Source of the DNA: Synergistaceae bacterium
GTDB lineage: Bacteria > Synergistota > Synergistia > Synergistales > Aminobacteriaceae
Length of the DNA stretch: 40,088 nucleotides
NCBI GenBank assembly: GCA_017455085.1
Contig: JAFTBT010000056.1
Coordinates: 1-40,088 of the forward strand
Direction of reading: 5' to 3'
This document shows positions 1 to 8,842 of this stretch, piece by piece. A program made the translations under genes and the position numbers. Position 1 is the first letter of the stretch. Each line of letters starts with the position of its first letter. The notes below the pieces were generated by a model. That model was not told where the DNA came from. It did no database searches and saw only the letters and a program-made list of their open reading frames with translations.

Positions 1-2
1 AG

Positions 3-1640
3 TTCCACATCAGAAACTCGCACGGTGAGATCAAGGAAAAGATGGATCCGTTTTCCCGCGCGTTCGAACTTCCTCCGAAGACATCATCAATAGTTCACTG
101 GTCAGATTACGAGTGGGGCGACTCCGAATGGCTTGCACACAGGGGCGAAAAAATGAACCTCTCCGCTCCGCTTAGTGTCTACGAGGTACATATGGGGTCA
201 TGGCGCAGACATTGGGACGACGGACTCTCGCTGTCTTACCGCGAAATGGCCGAAGAACTTCCCGGATACTGCGAAGATATGGGCTTCAACGCTGTAGAGT
301 TTCTCCCGTTAATGGAACACCCATTTTATGGCTCATGGGGTTATCAGACGTTAGGCTACTTTGCTCCGACAGCAAGGTACGGGACTCCTGAGGACTTGAT
401 GTATCTCATCGACAGCCTGCACAAAAAGGGAATCGCTGTGATTCTGGACTTTGTGCCGAGCCATTTCCCGACAGACGACTTCGGACTCGCACGCTACGAC
501 GGTACAGCCCTCTACGAACACGAAGACCCACGCAAGGGCTACCATCCTGACTGGGGAAGCTACATCTTCAACTACGGCCGCAACGAAGTCCGGAGCTACT
601 TGATCTCCAGTGCTGCATTCTGGATTGATGTTTTCCACGCTGACGGACTCAGAATCGACGCTGTGGCATCTATGCTGTATCTGGACTACTCACGCAAAAA
701 TGGCGAATGGATTCCCAATATTTACGGAGGCCGCGAGAATCTGGAAGCAATATCACTTCTGCGCGACATGAACAGCGAACTTTTCGGGAGGTTCGGGACG
801 ATCCAGACAATCGCGGAAGAAAGCACTGACTGGCCGATGGTGACGCGTCCGGTATTTTTGGGAGGCTTGGGCTTCGGGATGAAGTGGAACATGGGCTGGA
901 TGCATGACACTCTGGAATACATGAGCCTTGAGCCGATATATCGCAGCTGGCACCAGAATCAGCTTACGTTCTCGATTTGGTATGCGTTCAGTGAAAACTT
1001 CATGCTGCCGCTTTCACACGACGAAGTTGTTCACGGGAAGGGATCACTCATCAACAAGATGTCTGGCGACTGGTGGCAGAAACGCGCGAACTTGAGGCTG
1101 CTGTACGGCTACATGTGGGCGCATCCCGGCAAGAAATTGCTCTTCATGGGCGGAGAGTTTGCGCAGGGACTCGAATGGAATCACGACTCAGCTCTTGAGT
1201 GGCACTTGCTGGAGAAAGAGGACTTCAGGGGCATTCAGGACTGGGTGAGGGACCTCAACAACGCGTACAAAAAGTACAAGCCGTTCTACGAGAAGGATTT
1301 TTCACCGGACGGGTTCAGGTGGATCGACTGCTCCGACTGGCAGGAGAGCATAGTTAGCTGGCTCAGGAAGGGCAACAGTGATGACGAGTATGTGCTTTGC
1401 GCTGCGAACTTCACGCCTGTTCCGAGATATGGCTACAGAATCGGAGTGCCTCGCTCTGGCTTCTGGAAGGAGATTCTGAACAGTGACGCGACAAAGTACG
1501 GTGGAGGCGGTAACGGGAACTGCGGAGGTATGGAGGCCGATATGGTGGGCTGCCACGGATATCCGTATTCATTGCCGCTGACTATCCCGCCGCTGGGAAT
1601 CGTGATGTTCCACTTCAGCACCAAGAACGACCACGAATAA
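3..1640 (+). CDS. glgB: 1,4-alpha-glucan branching enzyme, 5' end outside window
   Basis: GlgB cuts alpha-1,4-glucan chains and rejoins them as alpha-1,6 branches during cytoplasmic glycogen synthesis. The frame is open to the left edge. The residues before the first ATG (base 42) still read as GlgB, so that ATG is internal and the N-terminal CBM48 part lies outside the window. Numbered from that internal Met, the GH13 catalytic features are intact: nucleophile Asp in DGLRIDAVASML (about 206), acid/base Glu in AEES (about 259), and His-Asp in SHDEVVHGKGS (about 326-327). The C-terminal all-beta domain ends at about residue 532. The gene stands alone here and is followed by a strong terminator. 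Family assignment is very secure. Confidence 0.95.
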   Translation, partial: FHIRNSHGEIKEKMDPFSRAFELPPKTSSIVHWSDYEWGDSEWLAHRGEKMNLSAPLSVYEVHMGSWRRHWDDGLSLSYREMAEELPGYCEDMGFNAVEFLPLMEHPFYGSWGYQTLGYFAPTARYGTPEDLMYLIDSLHKKGIAVILDFVPSHFPTDDFGLARYDGTALYEHEDPRKGYHPDWGSYIFNYGRNEVRSYLISSAAFWIDVFHADGLRIDAVASMLYLDYSRKNGEWIPNIYGGRENLEAISLLRDMNSELFGRFGTIQTIAEESTDWPMVTRPVFLGGLGFGMKWNMGWMHDTLEYMSLEPIYRSWHQNQLTFSIWYAFSENFMLPLSHDEVVHGKGSLINKMSGDWWQKRANLRLLYGYMWAHPGKKLLFMGGEFAQGLEWNHDSALEWHLLEKEDFRGIQDWVRDLNNAYKKYKPFYEKDFSPDGFRWIDCSDWQESIVSWLRKGNSDDEYVLCAANFTPVPRYGYRIGVPRSGFWKEILNSDATKYGGGGNGNCGGMEADMVGCHGYPYSLPLTIPPLGIVMFHFSTKNDHE

Positions 1641-1659
1641 CGGACACTAGGCATAATTT

Positions 1660-1687
1660 AGCCCCCTGTCTTGTGAGGGGGCTTTTT
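1660..1687 (+). terminator. rho-independent terminator after glgB
   Basis: Perfect 8-bp stem AGCCCCCT/AGGGGGCT with an 8-nt loop, followed by a run of five T. It lies 20 bases after the glgB stop codon. Confidence 0.9.
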
Positions 1688-1726
1688 GCTTGAGAAATGA
1701 TAACGGGAAATTCAGGCTGATATTCT

Positions 1727-2485
1727 TTAGGGGTTGTACATTTGACGGAGAGTCATTTTTGTGTTGTGCTTGAATAAAACGGTGTCTCCTTCACGAAAAC
1801 GAATACCTCCAAAACATAGCTCGCCTTCGCCTCTCAGGACTTCAACAGCAGGCGGATCTGTATCTATGAACCATCCAGCAGGAAGTGAGAATTGTGTATT
1901 TTTCTGCACATTAACTTGCTTGCAGTTATCATTTACTTTTCCGCTTGCTTCCTTCAACTGGGCTTCTATTTGGTTGAGCTGATTCTGTGAAAACTCTCTG
2001 ACAGCACGCTTGTCTTTCTTCATGGCAGGGAAAGTAATCTCCTTCCTGTCCTTATAGAAAGGCAGCATGTCTTCTTTGTTGAGGTAACGTATAGTTAAGT
2101 CTGTTCCTCGCCTGATAAAAATTGTGTCTCCAGGACTGAAGAAAACTCCTTTGGCTCCATTGTCATTTCCTTTGCAGCCTATGCCGTCAACGTGGCTGGG
2201 GTTGCAGTCGATGCGCCAGTCTTTGGGTACTGTGAGCTGTGAACTGCAATAAACGCCTTTCACAAAAAATATATCGCTTCTGTCGCCGTACATCATTGGA
2301 ATGTGAAATGTCCGCTTGTAGTCTCCAGTAGTCTTTGTGAAGTCGATTTCCAGCCTTGCAGTAGCGGGATTCCATTTCCAGCGCGTAACCTGATACAACA
2401 CTTCCTCAGCCGGTTTATCAGCGGCATAAACAGAACTTAACAGGCACATAAACACGATAACTGACAAAAATATTTTGTTGCGTAT
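1727..2485 (-). CDS. secreted protein of unknown function with two internal repeats; apparent AUA start
   Basis: Family not recognised. The N-terminus is a clean Sec signal peptide (RNK followed by a hydrophobic core, cleavage near VYA/AD). Residues about 80-135 and 190-250 are two copies of one module: VPKDWRID then GDTIFIRRGTDLTIRYLN, and LPAGWFID then GDTVLFKHNTKMTLRQMYN. The neighbouring reverse-strand gene ends in the same kind of module. The first standard start codon in frame (TTG, 2467-2465) lies 26 nt from the AGGAGG at 2499-2494 and would remove the basic n-region of the signal peptide. An ATA codon at 2485-2483 sits 8 nt from that AGGAGG and gives an I/M-RNK signal peptide. I therefore place the start there, as a non-canonical or mutated ATG. 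Probably periplasmic. Confidence 0.7.
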   Translation of the reverse strand: MRNKIFLSVIVFMCLLSSVYAADKPAEEVLYQVTRWKWNPATARLEIDFTKTTGDYKRTFHIPMMYGDRSDIFFVKGVYCSSQLTVPKDWRIDCNPSHVDGIGCKGNDNGAKGVFFSPGDTIFIRRGTDLTIRYLNKEDMLPFYKDRKEITFPAMKKDKRAVREFSQNQLNQIEAQLKEASGKVNDNCKQVNVQKNTQFSLPAGWFIDTDPPAVEVLRGEGELCFGGIRFREGDTVLFKHNTKMTLRQMYNP

Positions 2486-2520
2486 GACGATAGCCTCCTA
2501 TTGGGTGAATTTTGCAGGGG

Positions 2521-2529
2521 ATTATAGCA
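2521..2529 (-). promoter_or_regulatory. extended -10 promoter for the secreted-protein gene
   Basis: TGCTATAAT on the reverse strand, 22 bases upstream of the AGGAGG of the gene that starts near 2485. No good -35 box is visible, as is usual for extended -10 promoters. The same 9-mer occurs upstream of the terD cluster at 23969-23977. Confidence 0.5.
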
Positions 2530-2533
2530 CAAG

Positions 2534-3154
2534 TTATTGATAGACTCTGAGCTTGCCTTCTGTACGGAGAAAGACTATGTATTTTTTGCCGTTGACCTCT
2601 TCAAGCTCTATGCTTTCGTCCGGAACAACATGTACACCAGCAGGAATTTCGCATTTTGTACCTATGGGCAAAGGAGGAGTAATGCTTCCTAACCGCAGCA
2701 GAAAACATTCTTTTCCGGATGTTTCCACTCCGTCATAACTCCAGAATGCGGCGGCTGTAGTCCCGTCACTGTATATTATGCGCACTTGTTCAGGTTTATA
2801 TGCTCCTTCAGGATAATCCAGCCTGAGAATATAGCTATCATGATATTCTGCGTCATCTATTCCGGCTGAATACGGCTCTTCTGGAATATCTGCTGTGATG
2901 ATAGATGAAGTCATTTCTGGTAAGGGGTTATTGGTGATATCGGGCTTGTCATGAAATTTAGCGGCTGTGTCTGCATAATCGAATGCCCTGTTTAGGCAAA
3001 TATATGTAGTGAGTACTATGAACAACAATGCAGCTCAAATGTATAAAAAGTACTTAAAGGCTTTACTCTTATGAGTATTGATTATCTCCTCACTCAGGCC
3101 AGAGTCATGTTTTTTTTCCCCCAAATATATTGTTGGGTTTATCAATATTAACAT
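2534..3154 (-). pseudogene. signal-anchored protein of unknown function, interrupted by in-frame UGA at codon 40
   Basis: Family not recognised. From the ATG at 3154 the frame reads MLILINPTIYLGEKKHDSG, a hydrophilic basic stretch ending KSKAFKYFLYI, then TGA at 3037-3035. It resumes as AALLFIVLTTYICLN, which together with YFLYI forms one membrane helix, and continues with an acidic extracytoplasmic region to TAA at 2536-2534. The start usable without crossing the UGA is TTG at 3028, which has no convincing ribosome site and would begin inside the helix. The C-terminus (EIPAGVHVVPDESIELEE to KLRVYQ) resembles the repeat module of the downstream reverse-strand neighbour. Either this is a UGA-disrupted gene or translation begins at the TTG, giving 164 residues. 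The upstream half is supported only by its plausible protein character. Confidence 0.5.
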
Positions 3155-3373
3155 TGAAATTAAATTCAAACAGACTAAATGATGCTGACGGATTCAAATA
3201 ACTCAACAATTTACTGATCACTTAAGATTCCTCCTTTGTTGTGTATCAATGCATTATACAGCCCCGATAGCTTTGAAATCATCAAGCCTGTTACAACTAA
3301 CAGTAAGCATAATCAGGACAAAAAGACTCACTGAATCTATAATTTACACAAAATTTCACAAGGAGCTGACCAC
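3155..3373. other. intergenic region between the unknown-function pair and the RND operon
   Basis: AT-rich divergent spacer. It contains the RND promoter (3315-3343) and a 13-mer, GCATAATCAGGAC (3307-3319), that recurs in a hairpin arm upstream of the dehydrogenase gene at 10894-10906. No other feature seen. Confidence 0.5.
3315..3343 (+). promoter_or_regulatory. candidate sigma-70-type promoter of the RND efflux operon
   Basis: AGGACA (4 of 6 matches to TTGACA) and TATAAT separated by 17 bases, ending 30 bases before the start codon at 3374. The -35 box overlaps the 13-mer GCATAATCAGGAC, so a regulator bound there could control access. Confidence 0.5.
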
Positions 3374-4528
3374 ATGAAACACTTCATCAGAATCACAATA
3401 GGCATTCTCATAATCGCAGGCATATGTTACGGGTTAAGCACTTTCCGTGAACAGCAAGCACCCGAACCCGAACCCGAAATAGTCCGTCCCGTACGCACTA
3501 CCAGACTTCAGGGCGGCAGAGACTCATTCACGCGCAGATACTTCGGCACAGTTCAGGGCTCAAAACGTGCAGACCTTTCCTTCAGGGTCTCCGGAACACT
3601 AAGCAGCATCAACGCAGAAAAAGGCGCAAGCGTCAAACGTGGGGCACTCTTGGCCACGCTCGACCCCAGAGACTTCAACACCAGAATCTCACAGGCTCAA
3701 AGCGCACTCTCTCAGGCACAAGCCCAGCACAAAAACGCAGAAACCGACTTCAGACGCTACGAGAATCTCTACAGGCAAAAGGTCATCGCAAAGGCTCAGT
3801 ACGACTCCGTCAAGACTCAGCTCGACGTGACTCAATCAGCCGTCAATTCCGCACAGGCTAACCTCAAATCCGCACGTGATGCCCTACGTGATACAGAACT
3901 CCGCGCACCATTCAGCGGACTCATCACGGACAGGACAGTCGAAAACTTTCAGGACGTTACGGCCAAGCAGACAGTGTTTGTGTTGCAGGACATCTCCACG
4001 CTGGAAATAGTCTTCAACGTTCCGGATAATGACGTGTTACTCGCGCCAGTCCCCAACGTCAAAAGCCTTCAGGATCTCCGCGAAAATCATGACGCTGTTA
4101 CACTGAATGCTAGGTTTGAGGCGTTGCCTGATAAAGTTTTTCCGCTGGCCATCAAGGAAATTTCTCCGCAAGCCACCGCAGCAAACACTTATCCCATCAG
4201 CGCAACCATGCCCAGACAGGACTATATCCGCATACTTCCAGGAATGGCCGTAACTGTTGAGGCAGATTTTTCTGGAGGCAATGAGGCAGTACATGATGAT
4301 GCGAAGTATTACGTCCCAACAACAGCCATCCGCAACGAAAACGGCAGCAATTTTGTGTGGCGTTACGCGGTCGGACAGGTCTCACGTGTTCCGGTGAATG
4401 TCGGACAGCTCAGGAATGACGGCACTGTTGAGATTGACGGCGATACCCTCAGCAACGGGGACGTGATCGTGACAGCAGGGGTGTATTTCCTGCATGAAGG
4501 CCAGAGAGTCAGACTTTCGGAGGAATAA
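3374..4528 (+). CDS. RND efflux system periplasmic adaptor subunit (membrane fusion protein)
   Basis: AcrA/MexA-type adaptor that would connect the downstream inner-membrane pump to an outer-membrane channel. It has 384 residues, normal for the family. An N-terminal hydrophobic anchor (about 4-22) is followed by a Pro/Glu-rich EPEPEPE segment. The first half of the lipoyl domain carries SFRVSGTLSSINAEKGASVK, then comes an alpha-helical hairpin rich in Gln and Ala (about 110-175), the second lipoyl half (APFSGLITDR) and a beta-barrel. The start is supported by AAGGAG 9 nt upstream. The stop lies 5 nt from the pump start, and the pump's GGAGG lies inside this gene's end, so the two are translationally linked. 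No TolC-like channel gene is in the window; substrate unknown. Confidence 0.9.
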   Translation: MKHFIRITIGILIIAGICYGLSTFREQQAPEPEPEIVRPVRTTRLQGGRDSFTRRYFGTVQGSKRADLSFRVSGTLSSINAEKGASVKRGALLATLDPRDFNTRISQAQSALSQAQAQHKNAETDFRRYENLYRQKVIAKAQYDSVKTQLDVTQSAVNSAQANLKSARDALRDTELRAPFSGLITDRTVENFQDVTAKQTVFVLQDISTLEIVFNVPDNDVLLAPVPNVKSLQDLRENHDAVTLNARFEALPDKVFPLAIKEISPQATAANTYPISATMPRQDYIRILPGMAVTVEADFSGGNEAVHDDAKYYVPTTAIRNENGSNFVWRYAVGQVSRVPVNVGQLRNDGTVEIDGDTLSNGDVIVTAGVYFLHEGQRVRLSEE

Positions 4529-4533
4529 TACAC

Positions 4534-7500
4534 ATGGATATTGCAAGAGAGAGCATAAAACGCTACAGGGCTGTGCTGTTCATCTGCCTATTGACACTTG
4601 TCGGTGGAGTGATGGCGTATTTCGAGATCGGCAAACTTGAAGACCCTTCATTCACCATCAAGACCGCAGTAATTTCGGCAGTGTACCCGGGCGCAAGTGC
4701 CTACGAAGTCGAGCAGGAAGTTACGGCCAGAATCGAGGACGCTGTGCAGGCTATGGGCGAGATCAAGCACATACGTTCACGATCAACGCCGGGACTCGCA
4801 ATAATTTACGTGGACATTAAGGACGAATACACATCAACCGAACTTCCGCAGGTGTGGGACAAATTACGCCAGAAGGTCAACGACGCGCAAGTATACATGC
4901 CTTCGGGAGCTACTGTGCTGGTGAATAACGACTTCGGGGAAGTTTACGGGCAGTACTACGCATTGATCGGTGACGGCTACACCATGAAGGAGCTGTATGA
5001 TTATGCGGACTTCCTCAAGAAGAAAATAGTGCTAGTTCCGGGTGTGGCGAGCGTGAAGATTCTCGGTGAACAGACTGAAGCAATATACATAGAGTTTTCT
5101 GCGTCCAGAATGTCGACACTTGGGCTTTCTCCGCTAACAGTATTTGCAGCACTCACTCAGCAGAACACCCTCAACGATTCGGGCAATATCACTCTAGGCG
5201 ACAGGTACATACGAATCTCACCGACAAGCGCGATTCTCTCGGTGGAGGACATCGAGGATCTCGTGATAGGCGGTGCAGGAGCAAACCTGACTCGGTTGCG
5301 TGAGATTGCGACAGTGAGACGGGGCTATGCAGAACCTCAGAGCTTCAAGCTAAAGTTCAACGACCGTCCTGCGCTTGCAATAGGTATCTCGACAGTTGCG
5401 GGTGGAAACGTTGTAGATATGGGCAATGCTGTAGCTGCTAGGCTGAAGGAGTTAGAGGCTTTTCGTCCTGTGGGAATAGAGCTTACGCCGATATACATGC
5501 AGTCAAAAGAGGTTACCAAGTCCGTGAATGATTTCGTGATTAATTTGGCCGAATCTGTGGCTATAGTTGTCGGAGTGCTGTTGATATTTATGGGCTTGCG
5601 TTCGGGATTACTTATCGGGCTGGTATTGCTCATCACCGTAGCGGGGACTCTGGTAATCATGAATCAGATGGGAGTTACGTTGCAGATAGTCTCACTTGCG
5701 GCGTTGATTATTGCTCTGGGGTCTCTCGTGGATAATGGCATAGTAGTAGCTGAAGGAATGCTTGTCGGCACAGAAAAAGGCATGACGATTGACGATGCTG
5801 CTTCGGACTCCGTGAACAGCTCGATCTGGGCGATGCTTGGGGGAACGTTCATAGCGGTGTTGGCGTTTGCGCCTGTGAGCCTGTCGAAAATGCAGGCCGG
5901 AGAGTTTTTGCGGAGCCTGTTTCAGGTTATCGGAATATCTATGTTTCTGAGCTGGGTAGCTGCTCTAACAGTTGCGCCAGTTCTGGGAAAAGTCATGATC
6001 AAGGCGGAAAAGAAAGAGGGCGATCCGTACAACAGCTTTTTGTTCCGGGCATACAGGGCGGTGCTTGAGGGGTGTTTGCGGCACAGACTCTTGACGGTCA
6101 TAATCACGCTGGCAATGTTCGGAGTGTCAATGTATACATTTTCGCGTATGGCAACATCATTTTTCCCTGATGCGGAGACGGTGTACTTCAACATAGACCT
6201 TTGGAGTCAGGAAGGCACATCATTAGCGGCGCAGGAGAAAACGACTCAGCAGCTAGTGGACTACCTGAAGGCACAGCCCGGCGTGAAGAATATATCCCAG
6301 TTTGTTGGCGGCGGAGGGTTGAGATTCATGCTGACGTATTCGCCACCGGAGAACAACACGGCATTTTCGCAGCTTATGGTGGAAACTGAGGACGGGAAAT
6401 TTACTCGGCCTACCCTCATGAAAGCACAAGAGTACATTGACGAACACATGCCCCAAGCTGAGGGGTATTGCAGGCTGTTTGCGCGAGGTTCAGGGATGAG
6501 CGAGAAGATAGGCGTGAGGTTTTACGGTGAAGAGCCGGACGTGTTGAGGAGGCTAGCGCGTCAAGCTATGGCTGTGATGGAGGCTGATAGTTCGAGCAAG
6601 TTCGTGCGCAACGACTGGAGAGAGCCTGTAGAAGTGATTCGGCCTAAGATTCTGAAGGATCAGATGCAGAATTTGGGTCTTGGCCGTCCGCTGATAAACT
6701 ACGCTATCCAGACAGCAACAACCGGAATGGCTATCGGAGCTTTTCGTGACGGGGACAAGTCATTAGCAATATATGCAGCCCTGACTCCGAGTGAGCGCAA
6801 CAATATTGCCCTGTTGAGTTCGCTTCCTGTGTGGTCTCCAACGCTGAATAAGTCTGTGCCGCTGGGTACGGTGTTCACTGAGCTTGAAACTGTGTTTGAG
6901 GACGGAATCATCATGCGCCGAGACCGGAGCAGATATATTACTGCGATGAGTGAGGTGAAACTTGGGAAGAACGCTGATGCTATGCTTGCGAGGATCACCC
7001 CGAAAATCAACGCTATGACTCTGCCGATTGGGTACTCCATAGAGTGGGGAGGAGAGCATGAACTTTCTGATGAGTCGCTTGAGGGAATGGCTGTGATGTT
7101 TCCTGCGGCAATATTGATCATGTTCACGATAATGGTGTTCCTGTTCAACGGATTCAGGCAGACGATAATAATATTCATATCGCTTCCGTTGATACTAATT
7201 GGCGTGGTGATGGGGCTTGCTGTTGCGCGTATGGATATAAGTTTTATGGCGATAGTAGGTGTTCTCTCACTTGTGGGAATGCTGGCGAAGAACTCGATTG
7301 TTTTGCTGGATCAGGTGAGCGCGGATTTTGAGGCAGGACGCGACAAGTATGAAGCTATAGTTGAGGACGGGATTGCGAGGTTGAGGCCTGTAGCGATGTC
7401 TGCACTGACTACGGTTTTGGGGATGATACCGCTGGTGTGGGATGTGATGTTCGGGCCGATGGCAGTTACTATTATGGCGGGACTCACGATGAGTACGATA

Positions 7501-7614
7501 CTGACTCTGTTAGTGATTCCGGTGCTGACGGCGATAATGTATCGTGTTCCGTGTCCTGAGTATGACTCTGACTCTGACTCTGACTCTGACGATAACGAGG
7601 AAGAGGACGAATAG
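4534..7614 (+). CDS. RND family multidrug efflux permease with acidic C-terminal tail
   Basis: AcrB/MexF-type proton-driven pump of 1026 residues, normal length. It has an N-terminal membrane helix, a large periplasmic loop beginning GKLEDPSFTIKTAVISA, a central membrane block (about 335-490) containing ALIIALGSLVDNGIVVAEGM, a second periplasmic loop, and a C-terminal membrane block with GVLSLVGMLAKNSIVLLDQ. LEDP and the Asp in VDNGIVV match the AcrB/MdtC-like subfamily, in which membrane-embedded acidic residues relay protons. The last 17 residues are almost purely Asp, Ser and Glu, encoded partly by four tandem copies of the hexamer GACTCT. That tail is unlike AcrB and would lie in the cytoplasm. 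The adaptor is immediately upstream. Substrate cannot be told from sequence. Confidence 0.93.
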   Translation: MDIARESIKRYRAVLFICLLTLVGGVMAYFEIGKLEDPSFTIKTAVISAVYPGASAYEVEQEVTARIEDAVQAMGEIKHIRSRSTPGLAIIYVDIKDEYTSTELPQVWDKLRQKVNDAQVYMPSGATVLVNNDFGEVYGQYYALIGDGYTMKELYDYADFLKKKIVLVPGVASVKILGEQTEAIYIEFSASRMSTLGLSPLTVFAALTQQNTLNDSGNITLGDRYIRISPTSAILSVEDIEDLVIGGAGANLTRLREIATVRRGYAEPQSFKLKFNDRPALAIGISTVAGGNVVDMGNAVAARLKELEAFRPVGIELTPIYMQSKEVTKSVNDFVINLAESVAIVVGVLLIFMGLRSGLLIGLVLLITVAGTLVIMNQMGVTLQIVSLAALIIALGSLVDNGIVVAEGMLVGTEKGMTIDDAASDSVNSSIWAMLGGTFIAVLAFAPVSLSKMQAGEFLRSLFQVIGISMFLSWVAALTVAPVLGKVMIKAEKKEGDPYNSFLFRAYRAVLEGCLRHRLLTVIITLAMFGVSMYTFSRMATSFFPDAETVYFNIDLWSQEGTSLAAQEKTTQQLVDYLKAQPGVKNISQFVGGGGLRFMLTYSPPENNTAFSQLMVETEDGKFTRPTLMKAQEYIDEHMPQAEGYCRLFARGSGMSEKIGVRFYGEEPDVLRRLARQAMAVMEADSSSKFVRNDWREPVEVIRPKILKDQMQNLGLGRPLINYAIQTATTGMAIGAFRDGDKSLAIYAALTPSERNNIALLSSLPVWSPTLNKSVPLGTVFTELETVFEDGIIMRRDRSRYITAMSEVKLGKNADAMLARITPKINAMTLPIGYSIEWGGEHELSDESLEGMAVMFPAAILIMFTIMVFLFNGFRQTIIIFISLPLILIGVVMGLAVARMDISFMAIVGVLSLVGMLAKNSIVLLDQVSADFEAGRDKYEAIVEDGIARLRPVAMSALTTVLGMIPLVWDVMFGPMAVTIMAGLTMSTILTLLVIPVLTAIMYRVPCPEYDSDSDSDSDDNEEEDE

Positions 7615-7627
7615 ATTTCTTATGCGG

Positions 7628-7678
7628 GGAGTTTCTCAGCAACTGTTATTTTTACTATGAGAGACTTCCTGATTTTTT
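7628..7678 (+). terminator. terminator after the RND operon
   Basis: An imperfect stem pairs GGAGTTTCTCA (7628-7638) with TGAGAGACTTCC (7658-7669), with one bulged base and two G-U pairs. A T-run follows at 7673-7678. Confidence 0.65.
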
Positions 7679-7773
7679 ATGTATCGTTTACCGGTGCAAT
7701 CATATATAATTTTTAACACCTCCAATTTCTTCAACACAACATTTCATATCAATCATAGGAGGTTAGTATTCTC

Positions 7774-8763
7774 ATGAAGAAACTTTCAGCCCTAGTGTTA
7801 GCGATGCTTTTAGTGTCGTGCGCAGCTGCATTTGCGGCAGATCATACCATTGTGGTAACTCACATTGTCGATGAAGGCCATTCATGGCACAAGGCAAGCG
7901 AGTTTTTCAAGCAGGAAGTCGAGAAACGCTCCAACGGGAGAATCGCTGTAACGGTTTACCCCAACAGCCAGCTCGGCAATGAGATCGACACAATCCAGTC
8001 CGCATTGACCGGCGGCGGAGTTGATATCGTGGTAACCGGAGAGTCCATGATGACCTACGTCCCGGAGCTTGGGATTCTTGGCGTTCCCTACCTGATGACC
8101 AGCAACGCACATGTTGAGGCCGTTGCAGGCGGAGAGATCGGCAAAGAAATCGAGAACCTCATGCTGATGGACGGTGCAGGCTTCAGGTGCCTTGCGTATT
8201 TCGTCAGAGGCCCGCGCAATGTTACCGCCCACAAGGCAATCAAGACTCCTGACGACATCAAAGGAATGATCATCCGTACACCTGCGTCAACGATCACTGT
8301 CTCAACGTTCGAGGCATTCGGAGCAAAGCCGACACCTATGGCGTTTTCTGAAGTGTTCACCAGCCTTCAGAGCGGAACTATTCAGGGACAGGAGAACCCC
8401 TTAGCGATGATCAAGTCCGGAAACTTCTACGAGGTACAGAAATATCTGTGCAAGACCGAACACCTCCGCACATGGCTGTATTTCGCAATGGCAGAGCAGA
8501 GCTTCCAGGCACTCCCGAAAGACCTTCAGGATATAGTGTTGGCTGTGGGCAAAGAGATGCAGGCATACGAGCATGAATTGTTCCTGCAGGACGAGGCAGA
8601 ACTTGAGGGCTTCCTTTCGTCAAAGGGCATGACGATTGTGAATGACGTAGACCAAGCGGCATTTGCGAAACTTGCTGACGGAGCAATGCAGAAACTTATG
8701 CAGGGTGAATACAAATACCTCAAGCCCCTTTACGACAAGATCAAGGCTGCTGAACCCAAATAA
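7774..8763 (+). CDS. dctP: TRAP transporter substrate-binding protein DctP
   Basis: Extracytoplasmic solute receptor that captures an organic acid and delivers it to the DctQM membrane parts. It has 329 residues, typical. The signal peptide ends at AFA/AD; an earlier LVSC could also be read as a lipobox. The body has the DctP hallmarks: LGNEIDTIQSALTGGGVDI, the GMIIRTP segment with the conserved Arg that binds the substrate carboxylate, and PMAFSEVFTSLQSGTIQGQENP. AGGAGG lies 12 nt before the start. It is followed by dctQ and dctM, and by uxuA/uxuB-type genes, so a hexonate or hexuronate (such as gulonate or fructuronate) is the likely substrate. That is inference from context; DctP sequence alone does not give the ligand. 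Confidence 0.93.
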   Translation: MKKLSALVLAMLLVSCAAAFAADHTIVVTHIVDEGHSWHKASEFFKQEVEKRSNGRIAVTVYPNSQLGNEIDTIQSALTGGGVDIVVTGESMMTYVPELGILGVPYLMTSNAHVEAVAGGEIGKEIENLMLMDGAGFRCLAYFVRGPRNVTAHKAIKTPDDIKGMIIRTPASTITVSTFEAFGAKPTPMAFSEVFTSLQSGTIQGQENPLAMIKSGNFYEVQKYLCKTEHLRTWLYFAMAEQSFQALPKDLQDIVLAVGKEMQAYEHELFLQDEAELEGFLSSKGMTIVNDVDQAAFAKLADGAMQKLMQGEYKYLKPLYDKIKAAEPK

Positions 8764-8777
8764 CACAGTCCGTTACG

Positions 8778-8817
8778 CCGATGTATGAGCGAAAAAGTCT
8801 CTGCATCGGTTTTTTTT
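8778..8817 (+). terminator. internal hairpin with T-tract between dctP and dctQ
   Basis: CCGATG (8778-8783) pairs with CATCGG (8804-8809), extended by a U-G and an A-U pair, followed by eight T. It looks like a partial terminator or a 3'-end stabiliser that would leave the binding-protein message more abundant than the membrane subunits, an arrangement often seen in binding-protein transport operons. Confidence 0.65.
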
Positions 8818-8842
8818 CACGCCTTAGGAGGTGTCTCTAATC

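Noticed and set aside
8778..8817. End of the TRAP operon after dctP
   Set aside because: dctQ and dctM follow at once in the same direction with a good ribosome site; an internal partial terminator fits better.
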